NCBI RefSeq assembly: GCF_002737765.1
Contig: NZ_PEGG01000011.1
Coordinates: 1-11,698 of the forward strand
Direction: 5' to 3'
DNA: 11,698 bases
DNA from: Caulobacter sp. B11
GTDB taxonomy: Bacteria > Pseudomonadota > Alphaproteobacteria > Caulobacterales > Caulobacteraceae
Position 1 is the stretch's first letter; each line of letters opens with the position of its first letter. Position numbers and translations under genes: made by a program. This document shows, in pieces, positions 1-7,302 of this stretch. The notes beneath the pieces are model-generated. The model did not search any database. It had not been told where the DNA came from and saw only the letters and a program-made list of their open reading frames with translations.

Positions 1-843
1 CGCCGGTTGCTCGGCGGACAGGCTGATACGACCTACGGCGCCCTGGGCGTGTCGCCTTCCGATCCCGTCAGCCGCCAGGTCGCGGCGCGGTCGCATCCCG
101 ACCTGATGGTTCTGGAACGCGCCACCGACGACGGCAAGGCGCGCAAGTCGATCCCGGTCGACGAGGCCCGCCGCCTGCCGGAATTCTTCGCCAATTCCCC
201 GGCCACCTCGCCCTATCGGGTGGCGATCATCGATGCGGCCGACGATCTCAACGTCAATGCCGCCAATGCGGTGCTCAAGACCCTGGAAGAGCCGCCGTCG
301 CGCGGGGTGATCCTGCTGGTCAGCCACTCGCCGGGCCGGCTGCTGCCGACCATCCGCTCACGGTGCCGACGCCTGCTGATCGCGGCGCCCAGCCTGTCCC
401 TGGCCGTCGAAATGGTCGAGCAGCGTGCGGGGCTGTCGCGTCACGAAGCCGAGCGGCTGGCGCGAATGGCCCGCGGCGCGCCGGGCAGGGCGCTGCAACT
501 GGCCGCCGCGGGAGCCTTGGCCGCTGACGACACGGCGGGCGAGATCCTGCGCAAACTGCCCGAGATCGACGAGGGCGCGCTGCTGGCCCTGGCCGACACC
601 TTCAAGGGCGCGGAGGGCGCGGCGCGTTTCGAGCTGCTGTTCGATCGTCTGGCCGACCAGATCCACGCCATGGCCACCGGCATGGCGGCCGACCGGGTTC
701 CGTCCGGCCTGGATCGCTGGATCGCGACCTGGGAGCGGGTCGTTCGCTGGCCCGGCGAGGCCGAGGCCGTCAATCTCGACCGGGCCGATGTGTTCTGGAC
801 GGCGATCGCGGACTTGCGCGCCACGGCCCGGGCGGCGATGTGA
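1..843 (+). CDS. holB: DNA polymerase III subunit delta' (HolB), 5'-truncated by the window edge
   Basis: This is the delta' subunit of the clamp-loader complex, which helps load the beta sliding clamp during replication. The reading frame is open from base 1, so the true start and the Walker A region lie outside the window; the visible part is 280 codons plus the stop. The AAA+ core is recognisable. A Walker-B-like strand (RVAIIDAADDLN) followed by NAANAVLKTLEEPP is encoded at about 217-297, and the clamp-loader SRC motif (IRSRC) at about 352-366. The SRC arginine acts in trans on a neighbouring ATPase subunit in this family. A helical C-terminal collar region follows. The next gene, a TatD homologue, starts 4 bp after the stop, as in the holB-ycfH arrangement of E. 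coli, so the two are probably co-transcribed. Identification is firm; only the N-terminus is missing. Confidence 0.93.
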   Translation, partial: RRLLGGQADTTYGALGVSPSDPVSRQVAARSHPDLMVLERATDDGKARKSIPVDEARRLPEFFANSPATSPYRVAIIDAADDLNVNAANAVLKTLEEPPSRGVILLVSHSPGRLLPTIRSRCRRLLIAAPSLSLAVEMVEQRAGLSRHEAERLARMARGAPGRALQLAAAGALAADDTAGEILRKLPEIDEGALLALADTFKGAEGAARFELLFDRLADQIHAMATGMAADRVPSGLDRWIATWERVVRWPGEAEAVNLDRADVFWTAIADLRATARAAM

Positions 844-847
844 AGCC

Positions 848-1627
848 ATGCTGATCGATAGCCACGTCAATCTCCACGCCCACCAGTACGATGAAGACCG
901 CGATGCGGTGATCTCACGGGCCCGCGAGGCCGGGATCGCCCTGATGGTGACCATCTGCGACAAGGTCTCGTCGTTCGAGGCCGTCCACGCCATCGCCATG
1001 GCCCACGACGACATCTGGTGCACGGTCGGCACCCACCCGCACGAGGCCAAGGAAAATCCGGACCTGACGACCCAGGCCCTGCTGGACCTGGCGGCGCGGC
1101 CGCGGGTGGTCGGGATCGGTGAGACCGGTCTGGATTTCCACTATGATTTCAGCCCGCGCGACATCCAGGCCACGGTGTTCCGGGCCCATGTCGCCGCCGC
1201 GCGCGACAGCGGCCTGCCCTTGGTGGTCCACACCCGCGAGGCCGATGACCTGATGGCCGAGATCCTCGAGGAGGAGCATGCCCGGGGGCCGTTCAAGATC
1301 CTGATGCACTGCTACACCAGCGGCGCGGACCTTGCGCGCCGGGCCGCGGCCCTGGGGGCCTGGTTCTCGGTTTCGGGCATCGCCACTTTCAAACAGGCGC
1401 AGGACGTGCGGGACATCATCGCCGACATGCCGGCCGAGCGGATCATCGTCGAGACCGATTGTCCCTATCTGGCCCCTGTGCCGATGCGCGGCCGCCGCAA
1501 CGAGCCGGCCTATCTGCCGCATGTTCTGGACAAGCTGGCCGAGGTCAGGGGCTGGACCCGCGCGGACGCCGAAGCCCGGACCGAGGACGCCTTCTTCGCT
1601 CTGTTCGACCGGATAGCCCGGCCTTGA
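848..1627 (+). CDS. TatD family metal-dependent hydrolase (YcfH/TatD-like DNase)
   Basis: A 259-residue TIM-barrel amidohydrolase-superfamily protein of usual TatD length. Visible motifs are DSHVNLH at residues 4-10, GTHPHE at 61-66, GETGLDF at 91-97 (E92 a likely metal ligand), VVHTRE at 126-131, MHCYTSG at 153-159 and VETDCPYLAP at 201-210 (D204). RRNEPAYLPH near the C-terminus is also typical. Family members are Mg-dependent 3'-5' exonucleases or deoxyribonucleases; the exact substrate here is unknown. The first motif has Asn at position 8 where many members have the second His of HxH. E. coli TatD also has VNL there, so this is a subfamily variant rather than damage. The ATG at 848 was chosen because it begins directly with the conserved first strand and lies 4 bp after holB. 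Its stop overlaps the TTG start of the next gene, which suggests translational coupling in one operon. Confidence 0.92.
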   Translation: MLIDSHVNLHAHQYDEDRDAVISRAREAGIALMVTICDKVSSFEAVHAIAMAHDDIWCTVGTHPHEAKENPDLTTQALLDLAARPRVVGIGETGLDFHYDFSPRDIQATVFRAHVAAARDSGLPLVVHTREADDLMAEILEEEHARGPFKILMHCYTSGADLARRAAALGAWFSVSGIATFKQAQDVRDIIADMPAERIIVETDCPYLAPVPMRGRRNEPAYLPHVLDKLAEVRGWTRADAEARTEDAFFALFDRIARP

Positions 1628-2451
1628 GCGCCCGGCTGGAGTTCACGATCCTCGGCAGCGGCTCGTCGGGCGGCGTGCCGCGCGCCGACGGCAATTGGGG
1701 CGACTGCGATCCTGCCGAGCCCCGTAACGCGCGCGGTCGCTGTTCGCTGCTGGCGCGTCGCCTGGGCGGGGAGGGGCCGCGGAACGACACCACCCTGATC
1801 GTCGACACCTCGCCCGACCTGCGCCTGCAGACCGCCGCCGCCGGGGTCCGCCGCATCGACGCCTGCCTGTTCACCCACGACCATGCCGACCAGACCCACG
1901 GCATCGACGATCTGCGCGCCTTTTTTCTGAGCCAGAGGGCGCGCATTCCGACCCACATGGACTTCGCCACGCGCGAAAGCCTGAAGCAGCGGTTCAGCTA
2001 TATCTTTGAAAGCCACGGCGGCTACCCGGCCATCTGCGACGCCGTGGCGATCCCCGATCATGGCCAGGCCTGGTGGGTCGACGGGCCGAGCGGCGCCATT
2101 CCGGTCACGACCTTCGACCTCGACCATGGCAATGTCCGCGCGGTCGGCTACAGGCTGGGCGACGTGGCCTACACGCCCGATGTGCTGTCCATTCCCGAAG
2201 AGAGCTGGCCGGCCCTGGCCGATCTGGATGTCTGGATCGTCGACGCCCTGCGCTGGACGCCGCATCCGACCCACGCCCATGTCCAGCTGGCGCTCGACTG
2301 GATCGCCCGGGCCAGGCCGCGCCACGCCATCCTGACGAACCTGCATATCGACTTGGATTACAAGAGCTTGAAGGCCTATCTTCCAGCCAATGTCGAACCG
2401 GCCTATGATGGCCTGAGGTTCGAAACGACCTTGCGTCCCGCTGATCGGTAA
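1624..2451 (+). CDS. PhnP-like metallo-beta-lactamase fold hydrolase
   Basis: A 275-residue MBL-fold protein resembling PhnP (cyclic phosphodiesterase) and related RNase Z-like enzymes. The N-terminus reads SARLEFTILGSGSSGGVPR, a typical first strand with the GSGSSGG turn (residues 11-17). A conserved CDP segment (C28) and a CSLL segment (C40) follow, then VDTSPDLR (60-67) and the metal motif THDHADQTHG (84-93), where H85, H87 and D89 are probable metal ligands. The position after the Asp, His in canonical HxHxDH, is Gln here. DLDHGN and the late LTNLHIDLDY (H241) supply further ligands. I chose TTG at 1624: it gives the expected N-terminus and forms a TTGA overlap with the tatD stop. The same frame is open upstream to an ATG at 1459, but that extension is a shadow of tatD. 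The enzyme is probably cytoplasmic; its substrate cannot be read from the sequence. Confidence 0.88.
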   Translation: MSARLEFTILGSGSSGGVPRADGNWGDCDPAEPRNARGRCSLLARRLGGEGPRNDTTLIVDTSPDLRLQTAAAGVRRIDACLFTHDHADQTHGIDDLRAFFLSQRARIPTHMDFATRESLKQRFSYIFESHGGYPAICDAVAIPDHGQAWWVDGPSGAIPVTTFDLDHGNVRAVGYRLGDVAYTPDVLSIPEESWPALADLDVWIVDALRWTPHPTHAHVQLALDWIARARPRHAILTNLHIDLDYKSLKAYLPANVEPAYDGLRFETTLRPADR

Positions 2452-2452
2452 G

Positions 2453-2475
2453 GCCGGTCGGCATCCTCGACCGGC
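2453..2475 (+). terminator. GC-rich inverted repeat after the holB-tatD-MBL run
   Basis: GCCGGTCG (2453-2460) and CGACCGGC (2468-2475) form a perfect 8-bp stem with a 7-nt loop, starting 2 bases after the hydrolase stop codon. It sits where a transcript end would be expected before the next, separately started gene. No T-run follows, so an intrinsic terminator is not proven; it could instead protect the 3' end of the mRNA or mark a Rho-dependent end. Confidence 0.4.
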
Positions 2476-2527
2476 GCGTCGTGCTCACTGCAACATGAGC
2501 GTCGCAGTTCACGGCTAGAATGTCGTC

Positions 2528-4057
2528 ATGCACATGCTTTTCTCCAGGGCCCGTCGGGGCCAGGTCTCCCACGCCGTCGTCGCGGCGGCCCTTGGTCTGC
2601 TCGCCGTGGCCCCGATGTCGGCCTCGGCCCATCCGGGTCACGCTGTCCGGCCGGTCGCGCCGCCGCACCCCGCCACCGGACCGGCTGATCCGGCCGATCG
2701 GCGCTGGCTGGCGGGGGATCACCATGTCCACAGCTGGTTCAGCGCCAGTGTCAAACCGTCGGACACGCCGGGCCAGCCGCCCGTGCTGGTCAAGGCTGGA
2801 GACGCCGTCAATCCGATCACCGTCAATGCGCGCCAGGCGGCCGGTCATGGCCTGTCCTGGATGGTCGCCACCGACCATGGCGGCCCCAACCATGCCAAGC
2901 TGAACCGTAACGAGGCCTATCCCGAGCTTGTCCGCTCGCGGACCCTGACCCCAGGCGTGCTGCAGTTCTGGGGCATGGAGCTGGACACGCCGGCGGCCGA
3001 ACATTCCAGCGTCATCATCCCCCGCTCGGCGATGGAACGCGAGGCGCTCTTCGGCATCGAGACGGGCTACAACCGCCGCGAGCCCTGGCCCGCCGATCCG
3101 GCGCGGGACACCGAACCGTTCATGCTGGACGCGCTGCGCCACATGCAGTCGCTGCCCCAGCCGCCGGTGCTGATCGTCAACCATCCCTCGCGCACGGCCG
3201 AGACGCCGGGACAGTACGGCCTGGTTTCCCCGGCCGAACTGCGCAACTGGAACGACACCGCGCCCCAGGTCGCCGTGGGCATGGAAGGGGCGCCAGGCCA
3301 CCAGGCCTCAACCCTCAACGCGGACGGTTCGGCCAAGCCCAAGGGCGATCGCGGCGGCTATTCACGGGCCCCGACCCTTGGCGGCTTCGACCGCATGACC
3401 GCCCAGCTCGGCGGCTTCTGGGATTCGATGCTGGGGGAGGGGCGCCACTGGTGGATCACCTCGACCTCGGACTCCCACCGCCACTATACCGAAGGCGGCG
3501 ACGATTTTTGGCCAGGCGAATATTCCAAGACCTATGTGAAGGCCGCGCGCACCTATGACGACGTGCTCGACGGTCTGCGCCAGGGCCGGGTGTTCGTGAC
3601 GCTCGGCGACCTGGTCTCCGAGGTCGATGTCACCGCCACGACCGCCGATGGCCGCAAGTCGGCCGAGATCGGCGGGCGGCTCGAGGTGGCGGCGGGCAGC
3701 GACGTCACGATCATCATTCGGGTGCGCGATCCCGCCGGCCGGAATTTCGGTGGCCACAAGCCGGACGTCGCGCGCATCGATTTGATCCAGGGCGATGTCA
3801 CCGGACCGGCCTCAAACCGCGCCCTCGACGCCAATGCCTCAACGCGGGTCGTTCGCCGCTTCACGCCCACGACCTGGGTCCGGGAGGGCGAGCAGTTGTC
3901 GATGGTCTATGTGCTCAAGAACGTCCGCCAATCCAACTATGTGCGACTGCGCGGCACGAACGGCGCGGAGCTGGAGCCGCAGCCCGACCCGCTGGGCGAA
4001 GATCCCTGGGCCGACCTATGGTTCTACGCCAACCCCATCTTCATCGCCGTGAAGTGA
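2528..4057 (+). CDS. Exported PHP-domain metallohydrolase (CehA/McbA-like)
   Basis: A 509-residue protein with a clear signal peptide: basic RARR near the start, a hydrophobic core at about residues 17-29, and a likely cleavage after ASA (residue 34). It is therefore predicted to be periplasmic or secreted. The mature part is a PHP-type metal-dependent hydrolase. Likely ligand motifs are GDHHVHSWFS (63-72, HxH), ATDHGGPNH (114-122), GMELDTP (149-155, E151), IVNHPSR (216-222, H219) and TSDSHRHY (313-320, D315/H317). A beta-rich C-terminal region (about 365-509) probably forms an accessory domain. The CehA/McbA family includes the carbaryl hydrolase CehA, but hydrolysis of that compound cannot be inferred here. 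The ATG at 2528 is used; a second in-frame ATG at 2534 is equally possible and neither has a strong ribosome site. The gene lies 76 bp after the preceding operon and is probably transcribed alone. Confidence 0.82.
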   Translation: MHMLFSRARRGQVSHAVVAAALGLLAVAPMSASAHPGHAVRPVAPPHPATGPADPADRRWLAGDHHVHSWFSASVKPSDTPGQPPVLVKAGDAVNPITVNARQAAGHGLSWMVATDHGGPNHAKLNRNEAYPELVRSRTLTPGVLQFWGMELDTPAAEHSSVIIPRSAMEREALFGIETGYNRREPWPADPARDTEPFMLDALRHMQSLPQPPVLIVNHPSRTAETPGQYGLVSPAELRNWNDTAPQVAVGMEGAPGHQASTLNADGSAKPKGDRGGYSRAPTLGGFDRMTAQLGGFWDSMLGEGRHWWITSTSDSHRHYTEGGDDFWPGEYSKTYVKAARTYDDVLDGLRQGRVFVTLGDLVSEVDVTATTADGRKSAEIGGRLEVAAGSDVTIIIRVRDPAGRNFGGHKPDVARIDLIQGDVTGPASNRALDANASTRVVRRFTPTTWVREGEQLSMVYVLKNVRQSNYVRLRGTNGAELEPQPDPLGEDPWADLWFYANPIFIAVK

Positions 4058-4514
4058 GCTGATTGCTGACCCTGACCTCGCATCAGTCGGGGTCAGGCCG
4101 ATCTGATCGCGCCGCTTGCGGCCCGCGCTGCTCTGGAGTTCCGTCCCGCGCCATGAAAAGGCGATGTGGATGATGGGCGGCGCGCGGGACGATGCGTGAG
4201 GACGCTGAAGCGCCCGTCTTCAGGTAGCCCATCAAATTTCTGATAATATTCCTTAGACGCAATAAGGCGGCGTAGCCGCACGATGAGTCCGATCACATCT
4301 GACCGGCTGCTGCACCTACAGTTCGTCTCGTCTTCTGAAGTCCGACCTTCGCCTGCGTCACCGCCACCCAGCGCTACCTTGAGGCCAACGGTGTGATGCG
4401 CCCTTGAGCGCTGGACTGCCTCGAAACCGACCTTCCCTGTCACGGGGTGTTCCGGACTTGGAACACGATGATTAGTCTAGGAAAGCGACAAAATTGACCG
4501 TGAGATTTCACAGG
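4058..4514. other. 457-bp gene-free interval between the PHP hydrolase and the signalling locus
   Basis: This interval separates convergent genes and holds a hairpin near each end. Its middle (about 4200-4260) is visibly richer in A and T than the genes on the left. A 116-codon minus-strand open frame (4093-4443) exists, but its translation has no recognisable motif and low-complexity Arg/Ser/Ala stretches, and I do not call it a gene. Short plus-strand open stretches near 4411-4497 are also unrecognised. Degraded coding remnants are possible but cannot be shown by eye. Confidence 0.5.
4066..4097 (+). terminator. Inverted repeat after the PHP hydrolase gene
   Basis: Two alternative 7-bp stems overlap here: CTGACCC (4066-4072) with GGGTCAG (4090-4096), and CCTGACC (4071-4077) with GGTCAGG (4091-4097). 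They begin 8 bases after the hydrolase stop. The position suits a transcript-end hairpin, but no T-run follows and the loops are 17 and 13 nt, so this is a weak call. Confidence 0.35.
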
Positions 4515-4528
4515 TTAATGTGAAATCT
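4503..4528 (-). terminator. Hairpin enclosing the MASE1 kinase stop codon
   Basis: AGATTTCAC (4503-4511) and GTGAAATCT (4520-4528) form a perfect 9-bp stem around an 8-nt loop. The minus-strand kinase stop codon (TAA, 4515-4517) lies inside the loop. In the minus-strand transcript the stem is followed about 8 nt later by a short TTTT. It is the best candidate for the end of the minus-strand signalling transcript, although the U-run is short and displaced and the stem is A/T-rich. Confidence 0.45.
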
Positions 4529-6563
4529 TGACGCCTTGGCGAGGAAGGGAAAAGGTAAAGGTCGCGCCGGCCCCGAGTTGACTGCGAGCGGATAGCCGTC
4601 CGCCCATCGCCGCGACCAAGGCCGCGCTGATCGCAAGGCCAAGGCCCGTGCCTCCCTTTTCGCGAGTGGCGGAGCTATCGGCCTGGGTAAAGCGGTCGAA
4701 CAGGCGATCAATCTGACTAGGATCTATCCCAATACCGCTGTCCGTGACGGCGAAGACAACGTCCCTCGCCTCTTCAATCGAGATTTTCAAGACAACAAAG
4801 CCCGACTCCGTGAACTTGACGGCGTTGCTGAGTAGATTGACCAAGACTTGGCGAAGACGATCAGCGTCGCCGGAGAGTGTATCGCCAGCCGCGGTGAAAT
4901 CCAGGCGCAAATCGAGGCCTTTAGCCGACGCCTGAGGCATCACGAAGTCTAGACTCTCGGACGCGACCGCCGCGAGGTCGAAGGGCTCGTTGGCCAAGAT
5001 CAAGCCGCCCGCGTCGATCTTGGATATGTCCAAGATGTCGTTGACCAGTGTGAGCAGTGACTGGCTGGCGCGATCGATACGGCTTGCGAAAAGGGCCTCA
5101 CGCCCTGCCAGGGTCCCACTGTGTTGAAGTAGCTTGGAGAACCCAACAATGGCGGTGAGCGGCGTGCGAATTTCGTGGCTCATATTGGCCAGGAAGTCGG
5201 TCTTGACCTGGGCGGCGTGCTCAGCCGCCAGCACGGCGGCGTTAAGGTTGTCTTCCAATTGGCGTCGACGCGTCACGTCCCGGAACGCATTGACCACTTC
5301 CAGAACCTGACCGTCGGGCCCCAGAATTTGCGCTGGGTTGCCCTCTAGCCAAACCCAGTCGCCGCTGGCGGTGCGCACCCTCTGCTCGCGCCGCAGGGAC
5401 GGATCGATGCCGCCGGAGGCAAAGTTGACCTGCGTGCGCGCCGCAGCGGCAGCGACGTCATCAGGGTGAAGATAGGAGAGAATGGACTTCCCGACCAAGT
5501 CGGCGGGGTCATAGCCGTAACGCGACGCAGCGTGAGAGGCATAGTTGATGATCCCGCCCGGCGTGGCGCGGATGATCAGGTCCGGCACGACCTCGGCCAG
5601 TTGGCGGTAGCGAGCCTCGCTCTGCTCGGCGGCGACCCGCGAGGCTTGAATCGAGTCCTCGAACTGGCGACGCACCCCCAGGACCGAGGCCAGGGGCAGC
5701 GTCGTCAGAGCCATGAACGCAAGGAAGGTCTGTAAGGTTTGAACCCTAAGCCCCAGGTCTGTCCCAACCAGCGTGGCCGGCCCCCGTCCGAACATCAGAG
5801 CGATGATCGAAAAGGCCGCCGTCAGCAGCACGCCCCATGCGCCGCCCGGGAGGCCAAGTTGGAAGGTGAGCAGTACGAGGATGGGCGGTATGACGTAGAG
5901 AAGGGGCAGCCGTGTCTGGAGAAAGACCAAGCAAAGCGCCGCGCCGAGTACCAAAAACAAGGCGCTTGATCTTCGTAAGCTCGCCCAATCGCGAGAGCCT
6001 GTTCGCCCGCTGTCGGCGAGAATGAGCAAGGCCGGCGCGAAGATCACCAGACCCAGGGCGTCGGCGATCCACCATGTCAAGAAAGTCGCCTTGAGAGGCG
6101 CGCTGGCGGTGAGGTGCAGAAAGCTGGAGGCAATAGCGCTCGAAACGATGGGCGGCAAGATCGCGCCCAGGCCCAGAAAGGTGAGCAAGTGGCGGGGGCG
6201 CGCCAGATCAACCCTATCCTTGATAACCCTCGTCACGGCCCAGTAGCTCAAAGCCACCTCGACCGCATTGAGCACCGACAAGACCAGGGCGCGGGTTGGA
6301 CCATCCCCCGTGGCGAGATTGGCCGCGAGATTGGCCATCCATCCAATAGCAAGGCTCTGCCTCACGCGTCCCGGCGGCGCTCGCAGAAGCGCGACAAACA
6401 GGACCGCGTTGGCTGGCCAGACAGCCGCCACGCGCCCTGCGGCCTTGGCGAAGCTGAGAGACAAGACCGCCACAACGAAAAATGCTGCGAAAAGGCCTAA
6501 CCCCACCAGGACGGATCGGCTTGCACTGGGAGACGAGGTTGGGGTCGAATCTCGCAAGATCAT
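4515..6563 (-). CDS. MASE1-PAS sensor histidine kinase
   Basis: A 682-residue membrane sensor kinase. Residues about 18-300 contain several hydrophobic segments with the MASE1-like features [16 protein letters not shown] and [17 protein letters not shown], so the sensory part is an integral membrane domain of unknown ligand. A PAS domain follows (about 317-430; [35 protein letters not shown]). HisKA contains [11 protein letters not shown] with H463 as the phosphorylated histidine. HATPase_c shows NLLSNAVKF (N580), DSGIGI (608-613), the F-box region LFDRFTQAD and GGTGLGL (637-643). All catalytic boxes are intact, and there is no fused receiver. The phosphoryl group must therefore go to a separate receiver; the two upstream stand-alone receivers are the obvious candidates (inference). 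It lies 72 bp downstream of the Hpt gene on the same strand. The ATG at 6563 has only GAGG directly against it as a ribosome site. Confidence 0.9.
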   Translation of the reverse strand: MILRDSTPTSSPSASRSVLVGLGLFAAFFVVAVLSLSFAKAAGRVAAVWPANAVLFVALLRAPPGRVRQSLAIGWMANLAANLATGDGPTRALVLSVLNAVEVALSYWAVTRVIKDRVDLARPRHLLTFLGLGAILPPIVSSAIASSFLHLTASAPLKATFLTWWIADALGLVIFAPALLILADSGRTGSRDWASLRRSSALFLVLGAALCLVFLQTRLPLLYVIPPILVLLTFQLGLPGGAWGVLLTAAFSIIALMFGRGPATLVGTDLGLRVQTLQTFLAFMALTTLPLASVLGVRRQFEDSIQASRVAAEQSEARYRQLAEVVPDLIIRATPGGIINYASHAASRYGYDPADLVGKSILSYLHPDDVAAAAARTQVNFASGGIDPSLRREQRVRTASGDWVWLEGNPAQILGPDGQVLEVVNAFRDVTRRRQLEDNLNAAVLAAEHAAQVKTDFLANMSHEIRTPLTAIVGFSKLLQHSGTLAGREALFASRIDRASQSLLTLVNDILDISKIDAGGLILANEPFDLAAVASESLDFVMPQASAKGLDLRLDFTAAGDTLSGDADRLRQVLVNLLSNAVKFTESGFVVLKISIEEARDVVFAVTDSGIGIDPSQIDRLFDRFTQADSSATREKGGTGLGLAISAALVAAMGGRLSARSQLGAGATFTFSLPRQGVKISH

Positions 6564-6612
6564 CCTCGGAAGGTCAGGCTGAAGACCGCGGAGCGGCGAT
6601 CATGAGCACCCA

Positions 6613-6631
6613 CCGCCAGAGCGCTTGGCGG
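6613..6631 (-). other. Inverted repeat between the Hpt gene and the MASE1 kinase
   Basis: CCGCCA (6613-6618) and TGGCGG (6626-6631) form a perfect 6-bp stem with a 7-nt loop that itself contains AGCGCT. It lies in the 72-bp gap just past the Hpt stop. There is no T-run, so it may act as an attenuator, a processing site or a partial terminator that lowers kinase expression relative to the receivers. This role is inferred from position alone. Confidence 0.35.
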
Positions 6632-6635
6632 ATTC

Positions 6636-6938
6636 TCATGTTTCGTCTGAATTCAAAGCCCCGCCGATGGTCCGCTCCAGCGCTGTGACCAGTTCGGAAA
6701 GCTTCTCGTCGCCCACGCGCTGATTCTGGGTGAGCAAATTGTCAATTTCGGCGGCCAGGGCGCTCAGCGAGGCGTGCCCGAAGCTGCCGGCGATACCGGA
6801 AAGGCCGTGGGCCACCATGCGCAGAGGCTCACGCCGAGCGATTGCATCCTGGTTCAGCAGTGAGCGGAGCGTGGCAAGATCCTCCCCGCACCTTTGCGTA
6901 AAACGAGCCCGAAGGCGCGCAAGCGGATCATCGCTCAT
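6636..6938 (-). CDS. Hpt-domain histidine phosphotransfer protein
   Basis: A 100-residue, mostly helical protein consisting of a single Hpt domain. The key segment is MVAHGLSGIAGSFG (residues 41-54), matching the Hpt pattern HxLxGxxxxxG, with H44 as the likely phosphorylated histidine. The usual Lys of HxLKG is Ser here. ALAAEIDNLL follows, as expected for the next helix. Hpt proteins relay phosphoryl groups between receiver domains, so this is a likely intermediate between the locus's receivers. The start was set at the ATG at 6938, which gives a normal domain length. The frame is open further upstream, but that stretch is only the shadow of the receiver gene. The chosen start overlaps the end of the preceding receiver gene by 11 bp, indicating translational coupling and probably a fixed stoichiometry with that receiver. 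Confidence 0.85.
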   Translation of the reverse strand: MSDDPLARLRARFTQRCGEDLATLRSLLNQDAIARREPLRMVAHGLSGIAGSFGHASLSALAAEIDNLLTQNQRVGDEKLSELVTALERTIGGALNSDET

Positions 6939-7302
6939 GGCGACCCGCAAGCGCGGCGCGAACATCCTGGGCCAACATCGTCGGATCGAAAGGCTTGGTA
7001 ATGACCTCAAGCGCTCCCAGGTCGAGCAATCGTCGACGCTCGTCGGGCAATGCTCGGGCCGTCACGAAAATGACCGGCGGATTGGCCCCGATTTCCGCAC
7101 GCAGGGTCGCGAGCACGGCCGGTCCGTCCATCTTCGGCATCATCACATCCAGCAGCACAACATCGACAGCCGCTCGGCGCAAGTGCTCCAAGGCCGTGGC
7201 CCCTGAAGCCACGGTCGTCACCCGCATCTTGGGATCCAACTCCAGCGAATACTGCGCGAGCTCACGCAGGTCTCCTTCATCATCGACATAGAGAACGTTC
7301 AC
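6928..7302 (-). CDS. Single-domain response regulator (REC)
   Basis: A 124-residue stand-alone receiver with no output domain. The acidic pocket is D7/D8 in YVDDEGDL, the phospho-acceptor is D52 in LLDVMMPKMDG, the switch residue is T81 in FVTARALP, and the conserved lysine is K103 in ITKPFD. All are intact, so it should be phosphorylatable. Proteins of this type act as phosphate shuttles or sinks, or by binding partner proteins. The start is a GTG at 7302 whose GTGA overlaps the stop of the preceding receiver gene. No independent ribosome site is evident, so translation is probably coupled. Its 3' end overlaps the Hpt start, making a REC-REC-Hpt run. A shuttle passing phosphate to the Hpt protein is a reasonable inference, not shown by sequence alone. 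Confidence 0.9.
   Translation of the reverse strand: MNVLYVDDEGDLRELAQYSLELDPKMRVTTVASGATALEHLRRAAVDVVLLDVMMPKMDGPAVLATLRAEIGANPPVIFVTARALPDERRRLLDLGALEVITKPFDPTMLAQDVRAALAGRHER

Noticed and set aside
425..847. N-terminal extension of the tatD frame back to 425
   Set aside because: Overlaps holB in another frame and reads as Arg/Pro/Trp-rich shadow; the conserved TatD N-terminus begins at 848.
1510..2346. 278-codon minus-strand open frame opposite the MBL gene
   Set aside because: Antisense shadow of the PhnP-like hydrolase; no family motif in its translation.
2493..2521. TAGAAT (2516-2521) as a -10 box for the PHP gene
   Set aside because: Too close to the start codon and the sequence 17 bases upstream does not resemble a -35 box.
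2105..3301. 398-codon minus-strand open frame opposite the MBL and PHP genes
   Set aside because: Spans two well-supported plus-strand genes and a gap; Arg/Gly/Pro-rich translation typical of antisense frames in high-GC DNA.
4093..4443. 116-codon minus-strand open frame in the gap after the PHP gene
   Set aside because: No recognisable motif, Arg/Ser/Ala low-complexity translation, no clear ribosome site, and the start of the frame overlaps a hairpin; treated as chance in GC-rich DNA.
5466..6582. Several plus-strand open frames opposite the MASE1 kinase
   Set aside because: All are antisense to a kinase with intact catalytic motifs; their translations are charged low-complexity sequence without a family signature.
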